DNA from: Rhizodiscina lignyota | Lineage: Eukaryota; Ascomycota; Dothideomycetes; Aulographales; Rhizodiscinaceae | NCBI GenBank assembly: GCA_010015805.1 | Contig: ML978128.1 | Coordinates: forward strand, 682,001 to 746,000 | Direction: 5' to 3' | DNA: 64,000 nucleotides | Shown here: positions 10,020 through 21,070 of the stretch, piece by piece | How the letters are laid out: each line of letters opens with the position of its first letter | Numbering within the stretch: the first letter of the stretch is position 1 | The notes under the pieces: generated by a model | The model's database searches: none | The model's input: only the letters and a program-made list of their open reading frames with translations | Told to the model about the DNA's origin: nothing | Made by a program: the position numbers and the translations under genes

Positions 10020-12426
10020 ATGGCGCCCTCAGCAATATACGAGAGCGCGACTCCGTCAGGGCGAAACTCGCCAAAGCCTCCGCCAAAGAAAATATGGAAT
10101 ATCAGCGAGCCACCATTCGCAGGCGCCAGGCCTGTTGACAGCTCTGGATACCAGAAAAGCTCGACAGGCACTGCGATAGTGATTGACAATGGTACTTCTG
10201 CCGCCCTTCACGCGCTGAATTAATGGATTGGGTGCTAATTGCGATTATAAGGCTCCTCCGCCGTGCGTGCAGGCTGGTCGTTTGACCAAGCGCCTCGACT
10301 ATCCATACCTCCATTCATGGCACGATACCGCGATAGAAAGCTGAATCGTACGTTCATGTTCGCTGGCTCAGACATCTACTCAGATGGAACTGCGCGTGGG
10401 CAGGCCAAGAACATCTACGAGCCTGGAAGTAATATAGTCAACAACTGGGACGTGATGGAGGGTGTACTAGACTACATATTCATCAAGATGGGCATTGAAG
10501 GCTCAAACGGAGGTATCAACCGACCAGTCGTCATGACTGAACCGGTCGCTAATTTGGGCTATGCGCGAAAGAGTTAGTTGACCCTTGTTCACCCATTTCA
10601 CTACTCAGTCTGATATTATTCAATGTACAGCCATGTCCGAGATCCTGTTCGAGTGCTATGGCGCCACCTCCGTCGCATACGGAATCGACTCTCTCTTCTC
10701 ATACAAGCAGAACAAGGGCAAAACCGGCCTTGTTGTCTCCTCATCCTACACCTCCAGCCATCTCATCCCCGTCATAGACTCGAAACCTATCCTCACCCAC
10801 GCAACGAGACTCAACTGGGGCCGATTCCAGAGCGCAGAATATCTACTCAAGCTGCTTAAGTTGAAGTATCCTTCCTTTCCGGGCAAGATAAGTGATCCTC
10901 AAGCAGAGGCCTTGGTGCGAGAGCACTGTTATATCTCTCAAGATTACGAGACGGAGATCAGTAATTTTCTCGACTGGACAGGCTTGGAGGACAGAGATCA
11001 CATCATCCAACATCCTTTCACGGAGCAAGTGGTTGTGCAGAAGAGCGAGGAAGAGCTAGCACGTCAAGCTGAGAAGCGCAAAGAGAATGGTCGACGGTTA
11101 CAAGAGCAGGCTGCCAAAATGCGCCTTGACAAGCTCATCCGGAAGGAACAAGATCTCTCTTATTACAAAGAGCTCCAGGAGAAGATTGCGCTCACCAGTA
11201 AAAAGGAAGCGAGGCGTATGCTAGAGTCTGATGACTTCGATGACGAGTCGCAACTAGATAAGAAGGTTAAGGAGCTCGAAAAGTCAATTCGAAAGGCCAG
11301 GAAGCAAGACGTGGGAGACGTAGAAGAGCCGGAAGAAGCACCCGTCTTTCCCCTCCTCGAAATTCCTGACGAAACGCTCGACGAAGAGGGCTTGAAGCAG
11401 AAGCGCCAGCAACGGCTCATGAAGTCAAATTACGACGCAAGGCAACGGGCAAAGGCTGAGAAAGAGCGAGAGAAGGCCAAGGCCGCAGAAGAGGAGAGGT
11501 TAGACAATGAGAAGCGCGAAAACAACCTGGACGGCTGGGTAGAGGAGCGCAGGGTGGCACGACAAGCAGCAATCCAGAAGATCCGCGAACGAGAAAGACT
11601 CAAAGCTGATCTTGGAAACCGCAAATCTCTTGCAAACCAGATGCGAATGAAGAGTATTGCCAATCTAGCATCGGATAATCCATCAAAAAAGCGCCGAAGA
11701 GGTGGTGACGATGACAACTTCGGTGCAGATGATGCAGACTGGGGCGTATACCGAACGATCGCTACCGGAGAACAAAGCGATGATGAAGAAGAGGAAGATC
11801 TCAATGTCACTCTCAAGAACATCGAAGCTCAGTTGCTGAAGTACGATCCCAACTTCACGGAAGAGAGCACACGTGAGGCGCAGATGGACTGGACGAAGAG
11901 TCTTATACATGCATTTCTACGCGGACCGTGGCCGTACAATCCGGAGAGCGCGCGAGAAGAGCATCAGATCCATCTTAACGTCGAACGCATCCGAGTGCCG
12001 GAAGTGGTATTCCAACCCTCCATGGCCGGACTAGATCAAGCGGGTATCGTGGAGATTGCGTCTGGCATTATCAACGAGCGGCTGGCTGAATCACCGCATC
12101 AGCAAGATATCCTCAAAGACATCTTCTTAACCGGTGGCAACGTTCTGTTCCAGGGGTTCGAGGAGAGACTCAAGAATGAGTTACGCGCGACACTACCTTC
12201 TGAGGCATCACTTCACGTCCGCACTGCTCAAGACCCGATATTGGACGCTTGGAGAGGCGCAGCGAAATGGGCTTCAGAACCTAGTTCCAAAACGGCTTTC
12301 ATAACACGTGCGGAGTTCCTTGAGAAGGGTGGAGACTATCTGAAGGTATGTACTTGCACATTCAAACTAAACTACAGCGTGGCTGACATCTTACAGGAGC
12401 ATGAATATAGCAACACTCTGAGCTAG
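10020..12426 (+). CDS. ARP5: Actin-related protein Arp5 (INO80 complex)
   Basis: Arp5 is the INO80 subunit that, with Ies6, couples ATP hydrolysis by Ino80 to nucleosome sliding. Four exons (10020-10191, 10252-10572, 10631-12345, 12397-12426) give 745 residues, close to the family length. The actin-fold signatures IVIDNGSSAVRAGWSF (across the first splice), RPVVMTEPVANLGYARK, FECYGATSVAYGIDSL and ILKDIFLTGGNVLFQGF are visible. A long charged coiled-coil insertion of about 250 residues (roughly 170-430) is characteristic of Arp5. The final 51-nt intron is a multiple of three without a stop, so retention would insert 17 residues near the C-terminus. The second splice makes KT-MSE where relatives usually have KS-MSE. 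Confidence 0.95.
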
Positions 12427-13423
12427 GCTCATTTTCAATCGGAGTTTGAGGAGAACTTGCCATAGCGAGTGGGTCGATCAATGGGTATCAAATCTTCAGA
12501 AGTCATGGCATACCTTCTGAAACGTGTATATTAAGGGTTCAAAAAGCCTGTTACTGTCTTCTTTCCCCCTACTTTCGCTCTTGTAGCATCCTGCTAAGAA
12601 GACCGTGATGAGGCTTGCTCGACGTCCCACGCTGTCATCTTCATAGATAGTCCAGTCAGTTTATGCTTAGCAAAGCTATATAATCTTGAGAAAGGCCGAA
12701 AGATACTGTACTGAGCTTTCAGTGACGCTCCCGTTGGATTAGAGGAATAAAATCTATCCTCGCCTCACCGTTTCCACCTTCATCGAAGTGAATATCCTTG
12801 TCACCCTTGAGCGTGCCCGGTGGATGATGAGGCTCAATATGGATACATGCGTTGAAAGTAGCGAATCATTGCTTCCAACCTGCGGCAAATCGACCTGTTA
12901 AGATACACGGAGTTTTTCAATCAAGTAGGCTATGTTCAGGAGAGCTTTGCAATCATGACAAACATAGGCCGATGCGTAGTAAACCAAGCTTTCAGCGATG
13001 TCCTCAATTAGATTGAAGCTGTATCTCCTTTACCTTCATTGAGGCTCGTATTTTTGTTACCCCTAAATAGTAATAATCCTCGAGAGGGTCGGCCGCCTGT
13101 GTCAGCACCTTACTTGCATCTACTTCGACAAAATATCCACAACAGTTAGTTGCTCATGGTTAACTTTACAAAATTCGCACTCGTAGGGCCAATGGCACAT
13201 GAATGTAGGACTTTCGAGAGCACACAGTGCAGAATAATGGTGTGCACCTGCTTGTGCTCTTTTGTCAAACATGCCTCGGCCCCACAGCGTCCCCTGACGC
13301 TTTGTGCGAGACGATGGCATGTCAGGTGTATTTTGCGAGCAATGCATCGGTCATAGTTATTTATGGCCGAACGTCCTCGGTTTCACCGATTCCATTTTAT
13401 TTCTCTTTCTTTAAGTCTCCGTC
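12427..13423. other. Intergenic, no gene recognised
   Basis: About 1 kb between ARP5 and the SDR gene. Only short ORFs with no recognisable domain; no tRNA, repeat or transposon feature seen. Confidence 0.4.
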
Positions 13424-14611
13424 ATGTCTCGAAGCATCACGAAAGGTATCCACCTGCTGGCGAAGCCAGCTTTCCAGCCACTCGTCACAGGCCCGTTACT
13501 CTACATATTATTAAGGGGACCTGAAAGTCTCCGAGAGCCTCTGGTGAAAGCCCTGAGTTCTCTTCCTGTGAGAATTACCCCGGAAAGGGCGATCACGATC
13601 TTGAAATGGTTGGTTGCGTTAGGTGCTTGGGGCAGACTCAATTCCTGGCTAAATAGTCTGGCATTGAACGCGTGGCAGATCAGGTCTCGGAAAGCTGACT
13701 GGAATTGGAATCAAGAAGTCGCTGTCGTGACGGGCGGCTGCAGTGGTATTGGAGAGGTTGTAGTAAACGGATTGACGCAGAAGGGAGTCAAGGTAGCTGT
13801 TTTGGATATCCAGCCACTTCCGGCAAGTCTGAAGGACTGTAGGTCATCGAAAGAGATATATTGCATGCACCGTATGAAGCTAACTAGTACGCTAGACGCG
13901 AATTTACAGCTCTACAAGTGCGACATCACAAATGCAGCTTCTGTAACAGAGACCGGCAAGGCTATCCGCGAGAAATGGGGACCACCATCCATCCTTGTGA
14001 ACAATGCTGGTATCGGTAGCGGTCGTAACATCCTTGACATACCAGACGAGTCTCTGCATAAGATATTTGGCGTCAATCTTCTCAGTCACTTCACAACGGT
14101 GAAGGAGTTTATGCCGGATATGATAGAGAAGAACAAAGGCCATATCGTTGCAGTGGCAAGTCTGGCCAGCTTCGTCGCCGTACCTGGCATTGCAGATTAC
14201 GCCGCAACGAAAGCTGGTGTACTCGCTTTCCATGAAGGTGAGTATACATTTATCCATTTACCTGTAACGCACACTGACCAAGAACTACCACTAGCGTTGA
14301 ATCAAGAAATTAAGCATCGATATAACACACCAGGTATTCTTACCACTATAATCCATCCCAATTGGACAAGCACCCCCCTTATCAGGAAATGGGAAGACCA
14401 GATCCGAAAAGCCTCAGGGCCGTTGCTGAAAGCAGAAGATGTTGGCAACTCCATTGTCAACCAGATATTTCAATGTCGCGGCGCTCAAATCATCATTCCA
14501 AGGAATGCTGCACTAATAAGTGGGATTCGCGGATGGCCAAACTGGATGCAGGAAAAGCTCAGAGACGGCATTGGACGCGTCAGAGTGAAATATCGACCGT
14601 CGGAAGGTTGA
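13424..14611 (+). CDS. Short-chain dehydrogenase/reductase (RDH/17-beta-HSD-11-like)
   Basis: This is an NAD(P)-dependent oxidoreductase of the classical SDR superfamily, probably acting on a lipid or retinoid/steroid-like substrate at a membrane. Exons 13424-13838, 13896-14237 and 14295-14611 (introns of 57 and 57 nt) give 357 residues. Seen are a hydrophobic N-terminal region of about 85 residues, the Rossmann motif VTGGCSGIGE (TGxxxGIG), D at the end of beta-2 (VLDIQ), CDIT, NNAGIG, the catalytic serine in VASLASF and YAATK (YxxxK). The first intron uses GTAGGT and the nearer acceptor, giving LKD-YANLQLYKCDIT. Exact substrate cannot be told from sequence. Confidence 0.88.
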   Translation: MSRSITKGIHLLAKPAFQPLVTGPLLYILLRGPESLREPLVKALSSLPVRITPERAITILKWLVALGAWGRLNSWLNSLALNAWQIRSRKADWNWNQEVAVVTGGCSGIGEVVVNGLTQKGVKVAVLDIQPLPASLKDCRSSKEIYCMHRMKLTSTLDANLQLYKCDITNAASVTETGKAIREKWGPPSILVNNAGIGSGRNILDIPDESLHKIFGVNLLSHFTTVKEFMPDMIEKNKGHIVAVASLASFVAVPGIADYAATKAGVLAFHEGEYTFIHLPVTHTDQELPLALNQEIKHRYNTPGILTTIIHPNWTSTPLIRKWEDQIRKASGPLLKAEDVGNSIVNQIFQCRGAQIIIPRNAALISGIRGWPNWMQEKLRDGIGRVRVKYRPSEG

Positions 14612-14842
14612 AACATGACGGATGCTAGGGTACCGCGTCGGTGGTGCACGAGTGACAGGCGTTCTGAGGTTTAGCTTGCTGGTGCAGATGCAGAATATAC
14701 CAGAAGGAATACGAATGAACTGAGGAAATCGCTTGATTTCTAGAAAGCCATCATATGCACTACGCCGTTTGTCCAAACGGACATGTGCCACAGCCTGCCA
14801 TATGCAATACCCATGAAACGAGACGCTCGACCTCTGCCACCC

Positions 14843-15455
14843 TTAACGGTACGACTTTTGGTATCTCGCTCTTGCACCTGGACCGCCGAACTTCTTGGGC
14901 TCGCATCGCCTGTTGTCCGCCACCAACAGAGTCCTGTCGTACTGTACCAACGCCTGCTTCAGCTGGTTCTTCGAGTGCTCGTCGACGTATTTCTGGTAGT
15001 ATGCGATGATTGACTTGGCAATGGCCTGTCGGACTGCGTAGATCTGAGATGTGTGACCACCACCGGTCACACGGACACGGATGTCCACATTCGCTTTAAA
15101 ACTATCAGTATATATCTCCCACCAACTTTCGCATATCCAACGCACCGAACTTGTCAAGGCCAAGGATGAGGAGAGGTTCGTAGACTTTGAATCGGAGGAT
15201 TTGAGGCTCAACGAGGTAGAGCGGCTTGCCGTTGACCTTGACGAGGCCCTTGCCGGCTTTGCAGTGTGCGACAGCTAGAATAGAGAATCTTGTTAGTATT
15301 GCGCAATGGTCCTCATGATGCGTGCTCGAGCAACGTTGTCGTACCTGTCGCGGTCTTCTTCTTGCCGAACTGATTTGCGCGTCAGTATATCAAACTTCAA
15401 GGTGGGAGATTCAGTAAATGCAACTTACGCATTGGACACTCTGCGTCGAAGACAT
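14843..15455 (-). CDS. RPS16: 40S ribosomal protein S16 (uS9)
   Basis: uS9 contacts the decoding centre and P-site tRNA in the small ribosomal subunit. Four exons (15429-15455, 15345-15369, 15146-15274, 14843-15093) and introns of 59, 70 and 52 nt give exactly 143 residues, the yeast length. The protein reads [17 protein letters not shown], then [37 protein letters not shown] and a C-terminal [17 protein letters not shown]. The C-terminal arginine reaches the decoding site in all ribosomes. Exons 1 and 2 are only 27 and 25 nt. The gene is divergent from the RCC1-repeat gene across 461 bp. Confidence 0.96.
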
Positions 15456-15916
15456 GCTGGGCAATTTGTCTTCTGCGGAATGTGAAGTGCTGCTTGATGT
15501 TGACTTGAGTCGTTGATGGCGGTGCCTCGAATTGATTTTCGAAGTGTGCAGTCTTGGCACCCCATACCTGCAACTCGGGAGCCAGATATTCCGATGCCGG
15601 CCAAGCAGTCTCGGCAAATCTTCGGTTTCATCTGATCTCTCATGATGCTGTTGTGCTGAAAACCGTATTTGAGACCCCTGTGAATAACAGCAACAACGTT
15701 TGTGAGAGAATATAATCATATTGTACGGTCCTATGGGATCATGAAATTTTACCTTCCGTTGTACTTTTTACCTTACAATTGAAACTGGCGGTGCTATTGT
15801 CGGCTGAAGTTGGGCTTTCCAGCATACTTTTCTCGCTTGCCACCTAGCTCCTTGCACAATTTAGAGATCGAACTCTTTGCCTATCGTCCTCCTTAAATAT
15901 ATTCTACAAGCTTTCA
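15456..15916. other. Divergent promoter region, RPS16 and RCC1-repeat gene
   Basis: 461 bp with no ORF of note. It should contain the strong RPS16 promoter, but I could not identify a specific ribosomal-protein regulatory motif by eye. Confidence 0.35.
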
Positions 15917-16966
15917 ATGATATATGCATTGGGATCGAATGGAGCCGGTCAGCTGGCAACTGGAAATTCCGAAGACGCCCACTCTCCCACTCTGACGAGC
16001 TTCCCTCGTACCTCAGATGGGATTCAGAGCATTGTAGCAGGCGGCAACCATACAGTCGTTCTTTGCAAATCAGGAGAGGCCTATGCTACCGGCGAAAATG
16101 TAGACGGCCGGTGCGGTATTCCATTTCAATCTTGCGATGACAAAACGAACATCACAACCTTTCAACAAAGTAATGGCATAGAGCAAAATACGACATGGAA
16201 ACTATGCTCTGCCACTTGGGAGAGTACGACCTTTGTCTCTGAGCAGAATGAAGTCTACTCTTGCGGCACCGGAAATAAAGGGGAGCTCGGCCTCGGAGAG
16301 AATATCACATCATCAACAACCTTGCAGTTAATTCCCAACTTTCCTCCGAAAGGACTTCAAGTCATAGCTTTAGCTGCAAGTATGAACCATACTCTGGCGG
16401 TCTTATCAAATGGAGAGGTCTATGGATGGGGAAATGGGCGGAAAGGCCAGCTTGGTCAACCTGCAATGATTCATTGGACTCCATGCAAGATAGCAAATAT
16501 TCCATTTGAAGCTATCAATGCCGTATGTGGGCGGGACTTTTCGTACATTGTTGGCCCGCCAGAAACTGGTCAGCACCTCATTTTGGGAGCAGACAAGTGG
16601 AGTCTTATTTCCCAAGCTCCGAAGACACTTCCTCCTTGGATGCAGATTGGTGCAAGCTGGGGTAGCATCTTTGTCCTCCTCAAGTCTGGTCAATTGCTAT
16701 CATGGGGCAGGAATGATCATGGCCAGCTTGGTCCAGATAATCTAGCCCCTCTTGAAAAGATAGCTGTGGGAAGTGAACATGCATTGGCTTTGACGAACTC
16801 TGGCAAAGTCTTAGCCTGGGGTTGGGGAGAACATGGCAATTGCGGAGAACCTACCGAAAGCAATGGCGACGTCAAGGGTCGCTGGAATGAATTGGCCGTC
16901 GACAAGCGATGCGTAGCAATCGGAGCTGGCTGTGCGACAAGCTGGCTCGTATGCGCGGATGGATGA
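15917..16966 (+). CDS. RCC1-repeat protein, Ats1-like
   Basis: A single-exon protein of 349 residues made almost entirely of RCC1 beta-propeller blades (MIYALGSNGAGQLATGN, VYSCGTGNKGELGLGE, VYGWGNGRKGQLGQ, LLSWGRNDHGQLGP, VLAWGWGEHGNCGEP). Length and start resemble yeast Ats1 (about 330 residues), which works with Kti11/Kti13 partners in diphthamide and tRNA wobble-uridine modification. That assignment is by size and architecture. A different RCC1-family role cannot be excluded. No signal peptide or membrane segment. It converges on RAD9, with about 90 bp between stops. Confidence 0.82.
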   Translation: MIYALGSNGAGQLATGNSEDAHSPTLTSFPRTSDGIQSIVAGGNHTVVLCKSGEAYATGENVDGRCGIPFQSCDDKTNITTFQQSNGIEQNTTWKLCSATWESTTFVSEQNEVYSCGTGNKGELGLGENITSSTTLQLIPNFPPKGLQVIALAASMNHTLAVLSNGEVYGWGNGRKGQLGQPAMIHWTPCKIANIPFEAINAVCGRDFSYIVGPPETGQHLILGADKWSLISQAPKTLPPWMQIGASWGSIFVLLKSGQLLSWGRNDHGQLGPDNLAPLEKIAVGSEHALALTNSGKVLAWGWGEHGNCGEPTESNGDVKGRWNELAVDKRCVAIGAGCATSWLVCADG

Positions 16967-17053
16967 TTCGGAGTCTTCATTTCTGGATCGTATATGCTCA
17001 CCACAAGCCTTTTATCTGTCGAAAAGTCAGTGGAACGGGTCGTACGGAGGATA

Positions 17054-18627
17054 CTACACGCGTACCTGAGACATTCGCTGAGTTGGTTCCAAGGCATCAG
17101 GTCCAGGAGCTTCATACGATGCTGTTCGAGCTGGAGTTGCAGTGTCCTTGAATCCGGGTTGGAAGGCATCCTGCTAAAACGTAAGGATCCAGAGCAACAG
17201 ACTGGATTAGACGAAATGCTTACATTATCTGCGCTGGCGTCCCAACCAAGAGTTTCTCCTTCATCAAGATTAGCGGGATCCCATTGATGGTCTTCTTCGT
17301 CTTGCTGAACGAAGAGGCTGTCGGGGTCTAGGTTCCGTTGCTGGACGCCCTGAGATGGTGTTGCGGTGCCCGATGTACCGGCCCGACCCAGCGTCTTGCG
17401 AGTATTGGGCACAGGAGGAGGTGGCATTTGAGCGGAAGCCTTCTTTGCGGTATTTGCTCTTTCTTGAACAGCAGGGGCCTTCTCTGGTTTCTTCGCAGTC
17501 CTCGTCTGCATTTGATGGGTATTTGCAGGTACCGGAGCCGGAGCCGTTCTTCCATCTTGGATCGTCATGAGAGTAAAGGAACACTCCATTCCCCCGCTAC
17601 CGTACTGAAACTGCAGCGGCCGTCCAGGTCTGGAGAAGAAAGCATTGAATTGGCAACGCAATGTTTCCGCGTGGCTGACAATGGCTTTGAAGTCCTTGAC
17701 GCTTATGGTGATGTGCAGCTGTGCTTGAGCGGAGAGCTCGTCGAAGTCAGCTGCATTTAGCGTCACTGCGGTTTGGAGTGGATGCTTCAAAATCTCTACA
17801 AGTTCATTAGCTCTTGTAGCAGGCTCCTATCGAGAGGGTGTCACCTCTGTTGGCGTTGACAATCTTCTCAGTGAAACTGGTGAAAGTGACCTGATGGTCC
17901 TCAAAGCAGAAGTCAAGATGTTCGGTTTTCGGACCAAAGTAATCTATAAACTCTCTTAGATACGATGATTTGATGCTCCAGCGATTATTTGCGTTCTGCT
18001 TGTCGAATAGAGCGTGCATGACCTCAACCGACTCATACGTCAGCCGATACGTCTTTGTCACACCTATTTGAAGCATTAGCCGTGAAAGGTAGACAAGTAC
18101 TGAGAAATGAAAGCCTTATACCCTGATCGCATATCATCTTGATGATCAGACGGCACTGGGCTTGGTTTGGGCGGTCTTGCAAGCTGACTTCGCACCGATC
18201 GATGGCCGTGTCTCCCTTTCGCGGATCAAACAAGCGGCCCTTGAATACGGAAAGAAGCGCCTGATATACATTAGAGGAGCTAATCTATCGACATTAACGA
18301 TGCCACTGACCTTGCTAGTAATCTCGCATGTAAACCGTCCATTATCGCCCGCTGCGGGGGCGGGAGTGAAGTTGTATGAATCAAAGAACTCTGGTCCTTG
18401 CAGCACAAAAGAAGCATATCCAGACTTTGCCAGATTCAACGCGGAGAGTGTGAGCTGTGACTGAAGTCAAAATCCCTGGAAACAAAGCAGAAGTTCCTGG
18501 ATAATTGGCCTACTCTTTCCTGCCTGGCTTCTAGCGCAACGACGTCGCTGAAATTTTTCATGCAGATCAAGGCATCGTGGAGGCGTGCACACGCCTCCGG
18601 CGTCAGGCTGAAGTCCAGCTGTACCAT
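17054..18627 (-). CDS. RAD9: DNA-damage checkpoint clamp subunit Rad9
   Basis: Rad9 is one ring subunit of the 9-1-1 clamp (Rad9-Hus1-Rad1) loaded at damaged DNA to activate ATR-type kinases. Six exons (18514-18627, 18311-18454, 18122-18260, 17845-18063, 17224-17795, 17054-17173) give 435 residues. The PCNA-like N-terminal half includes LHDALICMKNF, SALNLAKSGYASF, ALLSVFKGR, GVTKTYRLTYE, EFIDYFGPKTEHLDF and VTFTSFTEKI. The C-terminal half is a disordered Pro/Ser/Thr tail with acidic DEEDHQWDP and a final TQRMSQVRV, matching the usual TQR-SQV ending. The last few residues are uncertain: an extra intron after QVR would move the stop to 16998 (ending GLW). Five introns of 49-59 nt. Confidence 0.92.
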
Positions 18628-18973
18628 CGTCCTAGCCGTATTTGATGGTGACGATGGGGTGGTGAATGGACGCGTCGCTGGGAGACGCGACTGGAAATCC
18701 TCGGTGGCAGCGAATCATCGACGTCACCCTCCCCTTCCCGCCTGGACGACACCATAGCAAAATACAACAACACATTATCATATTATCGATTCAAGACAGC
18801 AGGTTCATCCAGCGGATAGTTCTGCTATTACGTCACGTGTGGCAATCCTCATTGAATAAAATTTGGCGCGTCGTTGCGGGAGTAGCAGTTGCTCTTGAGC
18901 CACCGGTCAGGCAGCTCATATCGTCGCGTATGAAGCTACAGGTATTGAACAAGCTCAGAAAACCCCTGTAACA
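18628..18973. promoter_or_regulatory. RAD9 / F-box divergent promoter with MCB-like boxes
   Basis: 346 bp between divergent genes. A perfect ACGCGT lies at 18670-18675, 43 bp upstream of the RAD9 ATG, with GACGCGA close by. TTTGGCGCGTC near 18863 resembles an E2F/MBF site. This suits S-phase and damage-linked expression of RAD9; it is motif-based inference only. Confidence 0.4.
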
Positions 18974-20776
18974 ATGACAGTCGGGCTGCCGGACGATATT
19001 TTACATCTCGTTTGCGATGAGCTATCCGAGCAACGGGATTTTGCCACATTGTTCGAATGTGCTTCGTCGTCCAAGCGGCTTGCCATACCCGCGTTGAGCG
19101 CGCTGTATCGGTACGCTTTATGCATGATCAATCTACAGGAATATCTACTCACAATATCACAGAGCTCAACATGCTGCACCTGTCAAAGGAGGGAGCGAGT
19201 CATCGCCTACGATGGCCGAGCGACTGCTCGTCATTCAGAAATGGTCCATCCTCTGGCGTTCCATAGTCTTGTCGAGCCTAAGCAAGACCCTGTTCCCCTA
19301 TTGCAAGTACATCAAAGTACTTGACTTTCGGGATCTGAACTACATGTTTGAAGACGATATGTTCAGAGGTCAGGTGGCACAGTAAGTCTTTCTCTACTAA
19401 TACCGTTTGATATGATTAACGTAACGCAGAACATTCTTCGGCGGGGACCTTTCGAAATACCACAAGGTCCAGGATACGCCTTCAAAAGCCCGTTTACGCG
19501 GTCGAGCTCCGCTGCTGGACAGGACATCCATCATCGACGCGATCGGTGAAGACGTTACTCTGCAGACTCATATGGCCGAGCAGATCACAGGTCCAATCCT
19601 TGCAAGTGCACTTGTACGATGGATTCCACGCCTGCCTCGTTTGCGGTCTCTCCAGCTCTGGGACGGTGCCGCATTGGGCGATGAACGCGTTGCCAACCTC
19701 ATCACTGTGCACTGTCCAGAGTTTGATGATCTGAGCATTTACCAGTGGGACGGAGACGACACTGACCACAAGCTCTCGGTCTTCATTGCTGGTCTGCCAT
19801 CAAATCATCTCCACGGCTTTGAAACCATTAGCAAAACCGGCATTGCGGCAGAGAGTTTCCTCTCTTTGAATAGCCACGCGGACTCTCTCCGGGATCTCAA
19901 GCTCGCTATTGGTGCAGACGCTGTTCCGCACCTTGGCTTGCTAAAAGGATGCACCAACCTCGAACTTTTGGACATCGTAGACGGCAGCGGCACCATCGAC
20001 ATTGAGAAGACACAGAACGACGTGTTTCTCGAGATGATCGTGTGGCTGCGTGACTGCCACAAATTACGCGAGCTGAATTTCACCAAGTTCCTGTCCGCTG
20101 CCGCGCTTCTGGCGCAAGTACTCGGGGACCAGAATATCCGCCTCGAGCATTTAAAGCTTGACTCTTACCTTGTGAAGGACCAGAGAGATTTCCATCTAGC
20201 GTTGACCCACCAAACGAATCTAATCTCGCTGAACCTGGAAGGCAATAGTGATACCATCACCTTTGACGACCGAAGCACTTTCGTAGACTCCCTCAGCCAT
20301 CTGAAAGAGCTGCGCGACCTGAAGCTTGTCTTCCGATCAGACGAAGTCGATCTCCTCACCGACCCCGAAATCAGCACGCTAGTAGAGAATCTTCCGAATC
20401 TCCAGGAGCTGTACATCAGCGGGTACGGTGTTACTGACGCAGTACTGGAGAAGATGAGCGGCCTTCGCTCCCTACGTAGCGTGAACTTTTTCGCAGTCAC
20501 AACGTTCACGATTGACGGCCTACTCGACTTTGTCGACAAACTTGGACCGGGCAACCAAGGGCTTTCGGTCGTCATAGACATGGCTGATCCTGAGTCTGCT
20601 CTGACGGAAGAGGAGCAGAATTTGGTGAGAGAAGCGTTGGTGGCGAAGGTTGGAGGCAGGCTTGAGTACCAGCTGCTGAGAGGTAATTCACACCGCATCC
20701 CAGGAACAAATCTGCTGAATGACTAATTGATCCAGACTATGACGCGTTCTACAATTCGGACGAGGACTCAGATTGA
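18974..20776 (+). CDS. F-box / leucine-rich-repeat protein
   Basis: A probable substrate receptor of an SCF ubiquitin ligase. Four exons (18974-19110, 19163-19381, 19430-20682, 20736-20776) give 549 residues. The N-terminus MTVGLPDDILHLVCDELSEQ is a degenerate F-box. It is followed by RLLVIQKWSILWRSIVLSSL and FPYCKYIKVLDFRDL, a block common in Pezizomycotina F-box proteins. The rest consists of LRR-like repeats (LRSLQLWDG, LELLDIVDG, LKELRDLKLVF, LQELYISGYG, LRSVNFF). The last intron at 20683-20735 replaces an ORF run-on with an acidic end YDAFYNSDEDSD. Substrate unknown. Confidence 0.82.
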
Positions 20777-21070
20777 TGTCTCGAAATAGGGTTTTTAGCG
20801 ATAGATAGTTCGCTGGCATATGGTTGGAGAATATGATGTTTTCAGGTATCGTTGGACACATGGGTAATTGGGTTGTGTTTTGAGTAGTTGGAGGGTGTAT
20901 TAAAAGTTAATTGGTGGCATATTGGATTGCGCTAAGCTTAGCATCAACTCATGAAGAGAGCGCAGGTGGAGGAGTGGAGTGAAAGTTAAGGCTGGAATCA
21001 TACTGTAACCCGGAATGCAAGGATGAATGAGCATCTTCAAAATCGTACTCGTACAAAATAAGTATTGGTG

